The notes: generated by a model not told the origin, from the letters alone. A DNA stretch of 40,276 nt from Actinomycetota bacterium (GCA_026392515.1 JAPLBY010000020.1:1-40276), one strand, 5' to 3'. Numbered from the stretch's first letter, positions 22,478 through 32,805 are shown. A program made the numbers and translations.

Positions 22478-23304
22478 TGATCAGCCTTTAGCCCATGCCG
22501 CCCTGCGTATTCAGCGTGAATAGGTTCACTCCAACCCTTCAATAACTCTGTGGAAGGCTTAAACACTTCAATGCCAAGTGGGCGACATACGTCTACTGGA
22601 TCCTGAGCATCTGGTCCCCAGAGTGGAACAGATAAGTCTCCACCTGGACATGTTGAAAGCGCTGCAAGTAAATCAAATTCTGCAAAGAATTCGAAATAGT
22701 CGCCCTTTTTTGCTGGGCACGTTTTCATGAAGTATTGATCTTTGTCATTTAATCCAGTGCATTGGAAAACATTCAATACGTCATGGACATCAAACTCTGT
22801 TAGTCCATATGGAAGAACGGCTCTAACTAAGTTTGAGTGGCAGTGATAATCAAAGTCTTCTCCGGTAAGCATTCGGTTTACATATGGATCGCAGCGAGTA
22901 CCAAGTAGATCGTGAACTCGACCACCTTCAGCATCAACACCATAATCCTCAAGTGAATCTGCAGTAATCGTTGCCATTGGGCGAAGGAAAGGCAGAGTCG
23001 ACCAAAGGCGATTAAAGGTTGTTAGGTGTGCTGCATGCAATTGCTTAGTGCGCGAAGCCCAGAAGCGCTCACGTGGATCGTTAACATTCCAAAGGTTTAG
23101 GTCGGCTACCTGCGGGCCTTCAATCGTGGTGATTCGGCAAACGTGGCCAGCAGGAATCTTCCAGCCAACACCACTTCTAATGGGCAGCACTAGGGATTCG
23201 ACAAGCTCTCGACCATTGTCGTTGGCAATCGCGCGATAGAAGTCGCGATCTACATCTAGCGGTCCACCTTCAGTGGCTTGATAAGCAGCAGCAGTTAAGT
23301 CCAT
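22468..23304 (-). CDS. DUF1989 (urea carboxylase-associated family) protein
   Basis: This 278-residue protein belongs to DUF1989. It shows IPAGHVCRITTIEGPQVADLNLWN (about 51-74), TLPFLRPMATITADSLEDYG, HDLLGTRCDPYVN (about 130-142), and the Cys-containing FFAEFDLLAALSTCPGGDLS (about 208-227). Known members act as carboxyguanidine deiminase subunits in guanidine breakdown or accompany urea carboxylase. Here no carboxylase is present, and it heads the operon with pxpABC instead. An amidine or amide hydrolase step that yields a pyroglutamate-like compound is a possible role, but this is inference. The start ATG 23304 has no strong Shine-Dalgarno. Confidence 0.85.
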   Translation of the reverse strand: MDLTAAAYQATEGGPLDVDRDFYRAIANDNGRELVESLVLPIRSGVGWKIPAGHVCRITTIEGPQVADLNLWNVNDPRERFWASRTKQLHAAHLTTFNRLWSTLPFLRPMATITADSLEDYGVDAEGGRVHDLLGTRCDPYVNRMLTGEDFDYHCHSNLVRAVLPYGLTEFDVHDVLNVFQCTGLNDKDQYFMKTCPAKKGDYFEFFAEFDLLAALSTCPGGDLSVPLWGPDAQDPVDVCRPLGIEVFKPSTELLKGWSEPIHAEYAGRHGLKADQWS

Positions 23305-23390
23305 GCTGGAAAGATTAACACTCGAGGCTAGATCTGGTTTCGTGATCTGTTAAACACCTGCGAGAATAGAGCGACCTGAAAGGCACCTTC

Positions 23391-25172
23391 GTGGCTCCCC
23401 GTAACTTAATAAATCTCGAGAATGTCTCGCTGTCCTATGGCAAAGGCGCAGTTCTTGATCAGGTTTCCCTAGGGCTTGCTGAAGGCGCTCGAATCGGCAT
23501 TGTTGGCCGAAATGGTGGCGGCAAATCCTCCCTAGTAAAAATTCTGGGCGGCCAAGAAACTCCAAACGATGGTCGAGTTTCGATGGCCAATGGCACTCAC
23601 ATGGGAACTTTGTCGCAAATTGATAAAGCCGATCCAAAAGCAACAGTTCGCGACATTGTTTTAGGTGATCAAGCCGATCATGAATGGGCCACAAATTCAA
23701 AAGCTCGCGAAGTCTTAACTGGCTTGTTTGGTGGCTTTGGCGAAGCGATTTTGGCTCGTGAGATGGGCCCACTTTCTGGTGGTGAACGTCGTCGCGTAGC
23801 GCTTGCAAAACTACTTATCAGTGATCTAGATGTATTGCTTCTGGATGAACCAACTAACCACTTAGATGTTGAAGCTGTCACCTGGTTGGCGGAGCACTTA
23901 AAGGCTCGTCGCGGTTTAGCCCTTGCTGTAGTTACTCACGATCGCTGGTTCCTTGATGAGGTAAGCGATCGCACTTGGGAAGTCATCGATGGCAAGGTCG
24001 AAGAATACGACGGTGGCTACTCCGCTTACGTTTTAGCTAAAGCCGAACGCATGCGGCAATCAAGCGTTGAAGATCAAAAGCGAAACATGCTGATTAAAAA
24101 GGAATTGGCTTGGTTACGTCGCGGAGCACCAGCGCGAACTAGTAAGCCTAAGTTTCGTATCGACGCTGCAAATGAATTAATCGAGAACGAACCTCCCCCG
24201 CGAAACAATGTTGAGCTTTTGGCATTTGCTAACGCGCGTCTAGGTAAAACCGTTTACGAATTACATAACGCAACAATTCGAGTTGGCGATCGCGATCTAT
24301 TCAAAGGTTTGGATTGGAACGTTGGCCCGGGAGATCGTATTGGTATCGCAGGCGTAAACGGCGCCGGTAAAACTACTCTGCTTAAGGTCTTAACAGGCCA
24401 ACTCGAAATTGTTGCTGGAAAGCTAGTTACTGGAACCACAGTTAAGCCAGCCTTCTTGTCACAGCACCTGGAAGAACTGAACCCAAAGTGGCGTGTTCTT
24501 GAAGCTATCGAACATATCTCGACTCATGTTGAGATTGGAAAAGGCAAGTCATTAAGTGCATCGCAACTTGGTGAGCGCCTTGGTTTTGGTTCAGATGCCC
24601 AATGGACGCCGGTTGGTGACCTTTCTGGTGGCGAACGTCGACGCCTTCAGCTCACTCGCCTACTTATGGGTGGTCCAAACGTATTGATTCTCGATGAGCC
24701 AACAAACGACTTTGATGTCGAGACCCTGGCAGCCCTAGAAGACCTTCTAGATAGCTTTGCGGGCACGTTGCTTGTCGTTTCTCACGATAGATACTTCCTA
24801 GAGCGCGTTTGCGACACTTTCGTTGGAGTTATGGGAGATGGCTCACTTCGCAACCTTCCAGGCGGGTTAGAAGAGTACTTAAAGCTTCGTAAAGCCCAGC
24901 CAGATGAACCAACTGCATTTACTCAAGATGTCTCTGCGCCAAAAGCCGAGTTAACTGCGACTCAAATGCGTGACTTGCAAAAAGATTTGCAGCGAATTGA
25001 ACGCTCGATTGCAAAGCTTGATGTTTCGATCAAGGAAATTCTGGGTGAAATGGAAACTCATTCTTCGAATTTCGAAAAGGTAGCTGAATTGAATGACAAT
25101 TTACAGCCTTTAATTGCTGAAAAGGAAGAACTAGAAAATCGCTGGGTACTGCTTAGCGAAGATCTTGATTAA
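23391..25172 (+). CDS. ABC-F family ATPase (Uup-like)
   Basis: This soluble 593-residue protein has two ABC domains and no membrane part. Walker A motifs are GRNGGGKSS (about 39-47) and GVNGAGKTT (about 320). Signature motifs LSGGERRR occur twice, and the Walker B segments are VLLLDEPTNHLD and VLILDEPTNDFD. An interdomain linker of about 80 charged residues lies between the domains. A C-terminal coiled coil (about 520-593, LQRIERSIAKLDVSIKEI) points to the Uup branch, which acts on ribosomes or on branched DNA rather than in transport. The second Walker B ends DFD, as is usual for Uup. GTG 23391 has a weak AAAGG upstream. It overlaps convergent eamA by 4 bp. Confidence 0.92.
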   Translation: MAPRNLINLENVSLSYGKGAVLDQVSLGLAEGARIGIVGRNGGGKSSLVKILGGQETPNDGRVSMANGTHMGTLSQIDKADPKATVRDIVLGDQADHEWATNSKAREVLTGLFGGFGEAILAREMGPLSGGERRRVALAKLLISDLDVLLLDEPTNHLDVEAVTWLAEHLKARRGLALAVVTHDRWFLDEVSDRTWEVIDGKVEEYDGGYSAYVLAKAERMRQSSVEDQKRNMLIKKELAWLRRGAPARTSKPKFRIDAANELIENEPPPRNNVELLAFANARLGKTVYELHNATIRVGDRDLFKGLDWNVGPGDRIGIAGVNGAGKTTLLKVLTGQLEIVAGKLVTGTTVKPAFLSQHLEELNPKWRVLEAIEHISTHVEIGKGKSLSASQLGERLGFGSDAQWTPVGDLSGGERRRLQLTRLLMGGPNVLILDEPTNDFDVETLAALEDLLDSFAGTLLVVSHDRYFLERVCDTFVGVMGDGSLRNLPGGLEEYLKLRKAQPDEPTAFTQDVSAPKAELTATQMRDLQKDLQRIERSIAKLDVSIKEILGEMETHSSNFEKVAELNDNLQPLIAEKEELENRWVLLSEDLD

Positions 25173-26062
25173 GATTTAACTTTTTCTTGCCGCAGCACTA
25201 ACCAAACGCCAAACACTGCAATTGCCATGCCAATTGCCCCGACCGAGCTGATGTGTTCGTCAAAGAAGATGAACCCAAAGGTTGCGGCTAACGGTGTACC
25301 TAAGTACAACAGGCTAGATACTGAGCCGGCTGAACCCTTGCGGAGTAAATAGAACAACAGAACTACGGACCCAATTGAAACACCAAGAACGATCCAAAGT
25401 AATACCGCGATGAACTGCATCGACCATTCGATGACTAACGATTCTGTGGTAATTGCGAGGATACCCAAAAGGATTCCGCTTACTGTGTATTGAAATGCCA
25501 ACCCATAGAGAATCGGCAAGTCTGAACCGAAACGCTTTTGTTCAAGAGTTCCCCAAACGCTGCCAACTAGCGCAAACCCAGCTGCTAATACCCCGACGGT
25601 TGAGAACACCAGCGAAGTATCACCTTGAAGAATCTTTGGCGCTAGTAGCAAAGTCACGCCTGTGAGTCCCAGGGCCAACCCAGCTACTTGCGAGGCACGT
25701 AATCTTTCGCCCAGTAGCGGTATTGCAAGCAGTGAAACTAATACTGGCTGCAGGCTAACAATTACTGCAGTGATGCCAGCAGATACGCCTTCATGGATTG
25801 CAACGAAAATTCCGCCTGTGTATGCAAAGTGCAGAAAAAGCGAAATGTAACCAGCTCGTAAATACTGCGACTTTGTCATTTTCATAGGTGCTCGCATGAC
25901 TGCTGCAATTGAAATCAAAATCGCGGCAGTGAGTGCGAATCTAACGGTAAGCAATGTGAACGGCTCAGCGTGCGGTAGTAAGAATTTCGCCCCAACGAAT
26001 CCGGAGCTCCAAAGTAGGACAAAGATTGCTGGAGCAAACTTTGATACAAAGGTGTCCAACAT
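25169..26062 (-). CDS. EamA/DMT-family transporter, copy 2
   Basis: This 297-residue membrane protein has ten hydrophobic segments and two EamA repeats. It starts APAIFVLLWSSGFVGAKFLLP, and both repeats carry the typical end of TM4 (VIVSLQPVLVSLLAIPLLGERL). DMT proteins of this type export amino acids or metabolites. It is clearly a tandem paralogue of the gene just upstream: the first 140 residues align with many identities. Its ATG overlaps the stop of that gene (TAATG), so the two are translationally coupled. Two coupled copies could form a heterodimer or serve different substrates. Confidence 0.9.
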   Translation of the reverse strand: MLDTFVSKFAPAIFVLLWSSGFVGAKFLLPHAEPFTLLTVRFALTAAILISIAAVMRAPMKMTKSQYLRAGYISLFLHFAYTGGIFVAIHEGVSAGITAVIVSLQPVLVSLLAIPLLGERLRASQVAGLALGLTGVTLLLAPKILQGDTSLVFSTVGVLAAGFALVGSVWGTLEQKRFGSDLPILYGLAFQYTVSGILLGILAITTESLVIEWSMQFIAVLLWIVLGVSIGSVVLLFYLLRKGSAGSVSSLLYLGTPLAATFGFIFFDEHISSVGAIGMAIAVFGVWLVLRQEKVKS

Positions 26063-26952
26063 TATTGAACTTTTGTGCTCTGTCTCATTACCAAGACGAC
26101 ACCAAGCCCGGCAAATGCCATTCCGATAATTCCGACAACTCCAATTACCTCATCGAACAAGAAGTAGGCCTGAATCGCAGCCACCGGTGGAACTAAGTAG
26201 TAAAGGCTAGATACTTTGCTTGCACTTCCGGTGCGTAACATTCCGTAAAGCAAAACAATAGAAGCGATCGAAAGCATAAATACGATCCAGGCCAGTCCAA
26301 AGAAGAACTCTGGCACCCATCGAATGATCTGATCTTCAGTCGAAACTGACAGGACTGCAAACGCAATTGCGCTGATCGCGTACTGAGCTCCAGTTCCACT
26401 AAGGAACGGGATTTCGCCACCAAGTTTCTTTTGCACTAAGTAGCCACCGCTGGTACCAAGCAATGCGATTACGCAGATAACTATTCCAACAATTGATGTT
26501 GATGCGGTGTAGTCACCTTGGAATACCTTGGGCAGAAGCAGTAGTGCAATACCAGCTACCCCCAGGAACAGACCAACGACCTGAACCCAACGCAGGCGCT
26601 CCCCCAGTAATGGCACTGCAAGTAGCGATACCAATACTGGCTGAATACTTACGATCACAGCACTGATACCAGCAGAAACTCCAAGGCTTACTGCGTAAAA
26701 AACTCCGCCGATGTAGATGACGTGTAACAAGATTCCAACTGCAAACGAAGCTTTGAATTGATCTTTGTTTAGTTTTAGCGGCTGTTTAAACGCGTAAGCG
26801 ATCGCGAACAGAATCAAGGCCGCTAAGAAGTACCTGATGGTTAGGAAAGTGAATGGTTCAGCGTAAGGAACTATGTATTTTGCGCCGACAAAACCAGTAC
26901 TCCAAAGGAAAACAAATAATGCCGGGGCATAACGTTCAAGTTTTTGTGGCAC
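26062..26952 (-). CDS. EamA/DMT-family transporter, copy 1
   Basis: This 296-residue ten-TM transporter starts at GTG 26952 immediately after the argG stop (TAAGTG), without any gap. It has APALFVFLWSTGFVGAKYIVP at the N-terminus and VIVSIQPVLVSLLAVPLLGERL in the first EamA repeat, and the same pattern ends the second. It is paired with a tandem paralogue downstream. Placement behind argG and an ornithine cyclodeaminase operon suggests export of an amino acid or a related product made by that operon, though the family alone does not fix this. Confidence 0.9.
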   Translation of the reverse strand: MPQKLERYAPALFVFLWSTGFVGAKYIVPYAEPFTFLTIRYFLAALILFAIAYAFKQPLKLNKDQFKASFAVGILLHVIYIGGVFYAVSLGVSAGISAVIVSIQPVLVSLLAVPLLGERLRWVQVVGLFLGVAGIALLLLPKVFQGDYTASTSIVGIVICVIALLGTSGGYLVQKKLGGEIPFLSGTGAQYAISAIAFAVLSVSTEDQIIRWVPEFFFGLAWIVFMLSIASIVLLYGMLRTGSASKVSSLYYLVPPVAAIQAYFLFDEVIGVVGIIGMAFAGLGVVLVMRQSTKVQ

Positions 26953-28377
<1,425 letters not shown>

Positions 28378-28395
28378 CTATTGGAGTAACGGGGC

Positions 28396-28902
28396 TTAAT
28401 TTCCCTTAGTAGGTGTGGTTCTGCGCATACGCTGATAGAACTTTCCAGGCTGGCTCGTGCTTGGCTGCGGGTCGCCAATGTTCTCGAACCCAATTAGCTC
28501 ATAAGCCTTAATCGCTGAATAGTTATCCACCCAAACGCCCAAGCCCTGGTCGCTCCACGGCTTAACATCAACTTGCGAATCCACATACTCAATCAAAGCC
28601 CGCATCACACCTTTGCCGCGTGCCTCAGGACGCACCCAACAGCCCCTGATCCAGCAGCTTGCGGCAAAATCTTCATCGACTACATCAACGAACATAATTC
28701 CGATATCGCCTGATTCATTGCTTGCTAAAACGAAATCGGATTTGCTCAGCCGGGCTCGCCAGAATCTCTCGGGCCGAATGGATTCAGATTCATACTTGGC
28801 GCCAAATGCTTCCGGATTTGCTTGCAGAGATGCGAGTCGAATTTCCCGAACTCGCTCCCAGTCATCTGGACCAAAAGGTGCGACTTGAATCTTTGAAGTC
28901 AT
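28396..28902 (-). CDS. GNAT-family N-acetyltransferase
   Basis: This 168-residue acetyl-CoA-dependent acetyltransferase has FGPDDWERVREIRLASLQANPEAFG at the N-terminus, strand beta-4 (CWIRGCWVRPEARGKGVMRALIEYV, about 85-109, with the acetyl-CoA loop RPEARGKGV) and the C-terminal YSAIKAYELIGFENIG (about 128-143). It is a typical small-molecule or protein acetyltransferase; the substrate is not predictable. It lies 3 bp after the dehydrogenase gene and 27 bp before argG, so it is in the same likely operon. Acetylation of an amino acid or amine made by the operon is one possibility. Confidence 0.88.
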   Translation of the reverse strand: MTSKIQVAPFGPDDWERVREIRLASLQANPEAFGAKYESESIRPERFWRARLSKSDFVLASNESGDIGIMFVDVVDEDFAASCWIRGCWVRPEARGKGVMRALIEYVDSQVDVKPWSDQGLGVWVDNYSAIKAYELIGFENIGDPQPSTSQPGKFYQRMRRTTPTKGN

Positions 28903-28905
28903 GAC

Positions 28906-29868
28906 CTAGCTGGTGACGAGGTTTGGAGCCTGTGCACCGGCAAGGATCGCCAAAGCATTTGTTGCTGCGATGTCAGCCATAGCGGCGCGAGTTTCAACGG
29001 TTGCCGATCCCAAGTGCGGAATTAATACAGCGTTATCAAGTTCAAGCAAACCCGGATTAACTGCTGGTTCGTTTTCAAATACATCTAGTCCGGCGCCAGC
29101 AATCCGCCCTGACTTAAGGGCATCGACTAGTGCTTGCTCGTGAACAATTGGGCCACGTGCGGTGTTGATCAGGAATGCAGTCTTCTTCATACGAGCAAAC
29201 TGATTCTCGCTCATTAAGTGATGAGTTGCTGGTGAGTAAGGGCAGTGCAGGGAAAGTACGTCGCTGGATTCAATTAGTTCATCCATAGACATGTACTTAG
29301 CATCAAGTTCTTTAACCACATTGTCTTCAAGTGGTGATCGACGCGTGTAAGCAATGTTCATGCCAAAAGCTTTTGCTCGGCGCGCGGTTGCAATACCAAT
29401 CTGACCCATTCCAACAATGCCAAGTTGGCGACCTTGTAGGCCCATGCCAAGCATGTAGAACATTCCCCATTGCCATGGCTCTTGAGCGCGAATAACTCGC
29501 TCCCCTTCACCTAGGCGACGAGTTGCCATCAAGATAAGTGACATTGCGATGTCAGCTGTGGCTTCAGTCAATACACCTGGAGTATTTGTTACAAGTACGC
29601 CACGTTTTTCGCACGCTGGCACATCAATGTTGTTGTAACCAACTGCAACATTTGAAACAGACTTTAATTGCGGTCCGGCGGCATCCAGAAGTTCCTCATC
29701 GACCTTTTCCGTTAAAAGCGAAACAATCGCATCTGCGCCAGCAACCATGGCGAGAAGTTCAGTGCGACTAATTGCATCTTCACTTTCCCAAGCAGTCACA
29801 TCGTGCTCAGCTTTTAGCCGTTCCAGTCCACCAGCAGGAATCTTGCCAGTTACAACAACACGAGCCAT
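28906..29868 (-). CDS. D-2-hydroxyacid dehydrogenase (glyoxylate reductase-like)
   Basis: This 320-residue NAD(P)-dependent dehydrogenase has the Rossmann motif GIVGMGQIGIATARRAKAFGM (in two parts around residue 150), the substrate/catalytic residues in INTARGPIVHE (Arg), DVFENEP (Glu) and LIPHLGSAT (His), and the N-terminal VGYNNIDVPACEKRGV. It interconverts a 2-oxoacid and its D-hydroxyacid; similarity to glyoxylate/hydroxypyruvate reductases is the best guess. Its start directly follows the aminotransferase stop (TAGATG), so the two are probably coupled: the transaminase makes a 2-oxoacid and this enzyme reduces it. Confidence 0.92.
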   Translation of the reverse strand: MARVVVTGKIPAGGLERLKAEHDVTAWESEDAISRTELLAMVAGADAIVSLLTEKVDEELLDAAGPQLKSVSNVAVGYNNIDVPACEKRGVLVTNTPGVLTEATADIAMSLILMATRRLGEGERVIRAQEPWQWGMFYMLGMGLQGRQLGIVGMGQIGIATARRAKAFGMNIAYTRRSPLEDNVVKELDAKYMSMDELIESSDVLSLHCPYSPATHHLMSENQFARMKKTAFLINTARGPIVHEQALVDALKSGRIAGAGLDVFENEPAVNPGLLELDNAVLIPHLGSATVETRAAMADIAATNALAILAGAQAPNLVTS

Positions 29869-31062
29869 CTATTCAGCGATCCATTCACCCATGAACTTAA
29901 GACCATCAGAGATGTCACTGTTATCAATGCCAGAGAATGCAAGGCGGATGTACTGTTCTTTTTCGCCTTCTTGTGGGCGACCAAAATGGCGACGAGTACA
30001 AAACGATACGCCTGTTGCATGAAGTGCCTGCTGCGCGAAGTCACCTAAGTCAGTGATTCCCTTGTTAGCCATTGCTTCAGTTACGTCTGGGAACAAGTAG
30101 AAACCAGCTTCAGGTGTGTGAACTTTTACGCCTGGCATCTGACGAAGTAATTCAAGTGCAGTATCGCGACGCTGCTTCAAAGTGTTAAGCATGATCGGAA
30201 CGCCTGACTGATCGCCAGTAACTGCTTCAACGCCGCCGTACTGAACGAAGTGTGTGGTGCAGGATTCATCGTTGGTGTTTAGCTTTGCAATCACATCGGC
30301 AATTTCTTTAGGTGCGATTGCAGCACCAAGGCGCCATCCGGTCATCGCGAACTTCTTTGAGAAGGTGTAAAGAATTACGGTTCGCTCTGCCATGCCTGGA
30401 AGGGATGCAATCGACTTTGATTTTCCTTCGTAGCGCATTTCAAAATATGCTTCATCTGAAAGCACGTAAAGATTATTTGCAATCGCAATTTCCGCAATCG
30501 CTTCACGTTCTGCGTCAGTTGATTCAGCGCCATTTGGATTTTGTAGATCGTTGTAAACGATTGCTTTAGTGCGAGGTGTGATCAGAGATTTGATTTGATC
30601 AATGTCAATGCTGAAACCATTTCCATTTGCAATGTAGCGGTAAGGCTTTGCGATTCCACCGAAGTATTCGATTTGGCTTTCGTAAATTGGGTAACCCGGA
30701 TTTGGGTAAAGAACTTCATCGCCTGGATTCATGATGGTCTGAATGAATTTTGTTATAACTGGCTTTCCACCAGGCTGAACTACAACGTTCGAGGCATCAA
30801 AACTTAGGCCACGGTCGCCACCGACGTTTGCAGCTAGAGCTTCGCGCAACTGCGGGATACCAGCACCTGGGCAGTAACCAGTTTTGCCATCTGCAATCGC
30901 ACGATTCATTGCATCAACAATGTTCTGTGATGTTGGCAGGTTAATGTCACCTAAGTGGAACGGGAAGATTCGATTACCTTTTTGGCCCCATTCAGCTGCA
31001 GCTAGGGAAACGGCGAATGCGGTTTCAGTACCTAAGTTTTCTAGACGTGTTGCTAAAGCCAT
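29869..31062 (-). CDS. class I/II PLP-dependent aminotransferase
   Basis: This 397-residue enzyme is related to aspartate/alanine/LL-diaminopimelate aminotransferases. The PLP lysine is in LYTFSKKFAMTGWRLG (about 232-247). The phosphate and ring-binding residues are in NDLQNPNG, SDEAYFEMRY and the C-terminal YIRLAFSG with the Arg that binds the carboxylate. The 61-aa stretch after the start is typical of the alpha branch of the family. Its ATG has a GGGGTAATCC ribosome-binding site. It follows an ornithine cyclodeaminase gene (122-bp gap) and directly precedes the 2-hydroxyacid dehydrogenase. The substrate amino acid is not known. Confidence 0.92.
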   Translation of the reverse strand: MALATRLENLGTETAFAVSLAAAEWGQKGNRIFPFHLGDINLPTSQNIVDAMNRAIADGKTGYCPGAGIPQLREALAANVGGDRGLSFDASNVVVQPGGKPVITKFIQTIMNPGDEVLYPNPGYPIYESQIEYFGGIAKPYRYIANGNGFSIDIDQIKSLITPRTKAIVYNDLQNPNGAESTDAEREAIAEIAIANNLYVLSDEAYFEMRYEGKSKSIASLPGMAERTVILYTFSKKFAMTGWRLGAAIAPKEIADVIAKLNTNDESCTTHFVQYGGVEAVTGDQSGVPIMLNTLKQRRDTALELLRQMPGVKVHTPEAGFYLFPDVTEAMANKGITDLGDFAQQALHATGVSFCTRRHFGRPQEGEKEQYIRLAFSGIDNSDISDGLKFMGEWIAE

Positions 31063-31184
31063 GGATTACCCCAAAAAGTCGCGGTTTGTCCTTGTACTTT
31101 ATCGCCCGAGAAAGGCGCTAGCCATTTGGGATTTCCACGCGCCTTTGCCAGACCCCCACATCGTGGAACCTGGCTCTAGAAGCC

Positions 31185-32234
31185 TTAAACTGCGCGACGT
31201 TTCACTGAGCGAAGGCGACCTCGCCCAGTGTGGGTGAATAAGTCCTTGGGTCCAATCGGAGTTGGAACTAGTTCAATATCCACGCCAATTCCCCTCTGCA
31301 CGCTCTGCTTGTAGATGTATTCAAGAGTTGAGAAATCTTCGATCGCAAAGCCAACTGAGTCAAAGATCGTGACTTGTTCGTCGTTGTCGCGGCCCACTTC
31401 TTTGCCAGCAAGAACTTTCCATAAGTGATTGACCGGGAAGTCAGCTGGCATTTGCTGGATGTCACCTTCGATGCGAGTCTGCGGCTCAAATTCGACGAAA
31501 ACCTTGCCCTGAGTAAGCACTCCGGCAGCTAGTTCAGTTTTTCCTGGGCAGTCTCCCCCAACTCCGTTGAAGTGCATACCTGGTTCAACCATTTCTGGAG
31601 TAATGATGGTCGCCATTGCTTTATCGGCAGTGATCGTTGTGACGATGTCTGCGCCCTTAACGGCTTCAGCAACCGAGTTGCAGTGCACGACTTTGATGCC
31701 TTCAAATTCGGCTAGGTTTCTAGTCAACTTTTCAGTTGCTTCTGAATCAATATCAAATGCCCGAATTTCGGCGATTCCAATTACCTTATGGAAGCCGATT
31801 GCTTGGAACTCTGCCTGCGCACCGTTTCCAATGACTGCCATAACTCGGGAGTCCTTGCGGGCCAATGCACGAGCTGCCATTACCGATGTCGCAGCAGTGC
31901 GCATTGCTGTTGCCAGGGTTAGTTCACTAAGCAACATTGGGTAGCCAGTATTCATGTCAGATAGAACGCCAAAACCCATGACGCTGAATAGGTCGTGCTT
32001 GATGTTTTCTGGATGACCGTTTACATACTTAAAGCCATATCGCTCGGCATTTGCTGTCGGCATCAATTCGATAACGCCTTCATCATTGTGCGCGCCAAAT
32101 CGAGCAGCCTTATCGAACTCTTCCCAACGCACGAAGTTAGCTTCAATGACGTCTGTTAACTCAGCAATGAATACATCTACTTCAATAGCCTGAATTAACT
32201 TGGCCATAGCTGGCACATCAACAAAACGAGTCAT
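31185..32234 (-). CDS. ocd: ornithine cyclodeaminase
   Basis: This 349-residue enzyme converts ornithine to proline and ammonia with a bound NAD. It has the signature of true ornithine cyclodeaminases: GFKYVNGHPENI (substrate Lys, about 67-78), ELTLATAMRTAATSVMAARALAR, the NAD-binding VIGNGAQAEFQAIGF (about 133-147), the catalytic Asp in GVGGDCPGKTE (about 226-236) and IFDSVGFAIEDFSTLEYIY. The Shine-Dalgarno AGGATTCCC precedes ATG 32234. It is the first gene of a minus-strand run ending with argG and EamA exporters and is divergent from an Lrp-type regulator, with inverted repeats between them. Confidence 0.95.
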   Translation of the reverse strand: MTRFVDVPAMAKLIQAIEVDVFIAELTDVIEANFVRWEEFDKAARFGAHNDEGVIELMPTANAERYGFKYVNGHPENIKHDLFSVMGFGVLSDMNTGYPMLLSELTLATAMRTAATSVMAARALARKDSRVMAVIGNGAQAEFQAIGFHKVIGIAEIRAFDIDSEATEKLTRNLAEFEGIKVVHCNSVAEAVKGADIVTTITADKAMATIITPEMVEPGMHFNGVGGDCPGKTELAAGVLTQGKVFVEFEPQTRIEGDIQQMPADFPVNHLWKVLAGKEVGRDNDEQVTIFDSVGFAIEDFSTLEYIYKQSVQRGIGVDIELVPTPIGPKDLFTHTGRGRLRSVKRRAV

Positions 32235-32299
32235 TGGGAATCCTGTTCGGGTGGGGAAACTACTTGTAAGACTTAGAAACTACTGGTTTTCACTGTCAC

Positions 32300-32349
32300 A
32301 TAGTGCCAACAAATTGCACTATTTAGTACATTTACTTAGCAATTTGCTA
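32300..32349. promoter_or_regulatory. two nested inverted repeats between ocd and lrp
   Basis: ATAGTGC-N9-GCACTAT (32300-32322) and TAGCAA-T-TTGCTA (32337-32349) are perfect inverted repeats. In addition, CAAATTGC (32310-32317) and GCAATTTG (32339-32346) pair across them. Lrp/AsnC octamers bind such repeated sites, so this is the likely operator of the divergent regulator. Confidence 0.55.
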
Positions 32350-32379
32350 GCATTGAATTGTCGAATTGATAGGAAAATC

Positions 32380-32802
32380 ATGGATGATCTAGATCGCGCC
32401 ATTCTGGCCAAGCTTCGCAAGGATGCTCGAACTTCTGTAAGCGCAATTGCCAATGAGCTAAAGGTCGCTCGAGCTACCGTTCAGCATCGGATCACTCGCC
32501 TGGAAAACTCTGGAACCATTACTGGCTACACAGTTAAGGTGAGTCCGGAATCATCCCCAAATCTGATCCGTGCTGTGATGTCGATCGCTACCGAAGGCAA
32601 TACGGCGAAGGCTGTAGTTAGACGACTAAGCGGCTCCCCTCATGTGGCAGCTATCCACTCAACCAATGGCAAATGGGACCTGATCGCCGAGATTCAAGCA
32701 GAGTCATTGGCTGAGTTTGATGCCGCAATTAATGAGATCCGGGAGATGAAAGAGATTACGGGCTCGGAAACCAACCTATTGCTTTCGACATACAGCCTTT
32801 AG
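32380..32802 (+). CDS. Lrp/AsnC-family transcriptional regulator
   Basis: This 140-residue regulator has an N-terminal HTH (LDRAILAKLRKDARTSVSAIANELKVARATVQHRITRLENSGTI, spanning residues 4-48) and a C-terminal RAM ligand-binding domain (about 55-140, with IAEIQAESLAEFDAAINEI). ATG 32380 with the Shine-Dalgarno AGGAAAA fits the family start. An in-frame GTG/ATG-type extension back to 32200 would add 60 non-conserved residues and run through the operator, so it is rejected. It is divergent from ocd, and probably senses ornithine, arginine or a related amino acid and controls the ocd-argG-eamA run; the sensed ligand is inference. Confidence 0.92.
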   Translation: MDDLDRAILAKLRKDARTSVSAIANELKVARATVQHRITRLENSGTITGYTVKVSPESSPNLIRAVMSIATEGNTAKAVVRRLSGSPHVAAIHSTNGKWDLIAEIQAESLAEFDAAINEIREMKEITGSETNLLLSTYSL

Positions 32803-32805
32803 TAT

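Noticed and set aside
23330-23348. AGATC-N9-GATCT inverted repeat between the DUF1989 operon and the ABC-F gene
   Set aside because: Five-bp arms are too short to support a claim; many such repeats occur by chance.
32200-32379. 60-residue N-terminal extension of the Lrp/AsnC protein
   Set aside because: It runs through the divergent promoter and the inverted repeats; ATG 32380 has a Shine-Dalgarno and matches the usual start of the family.
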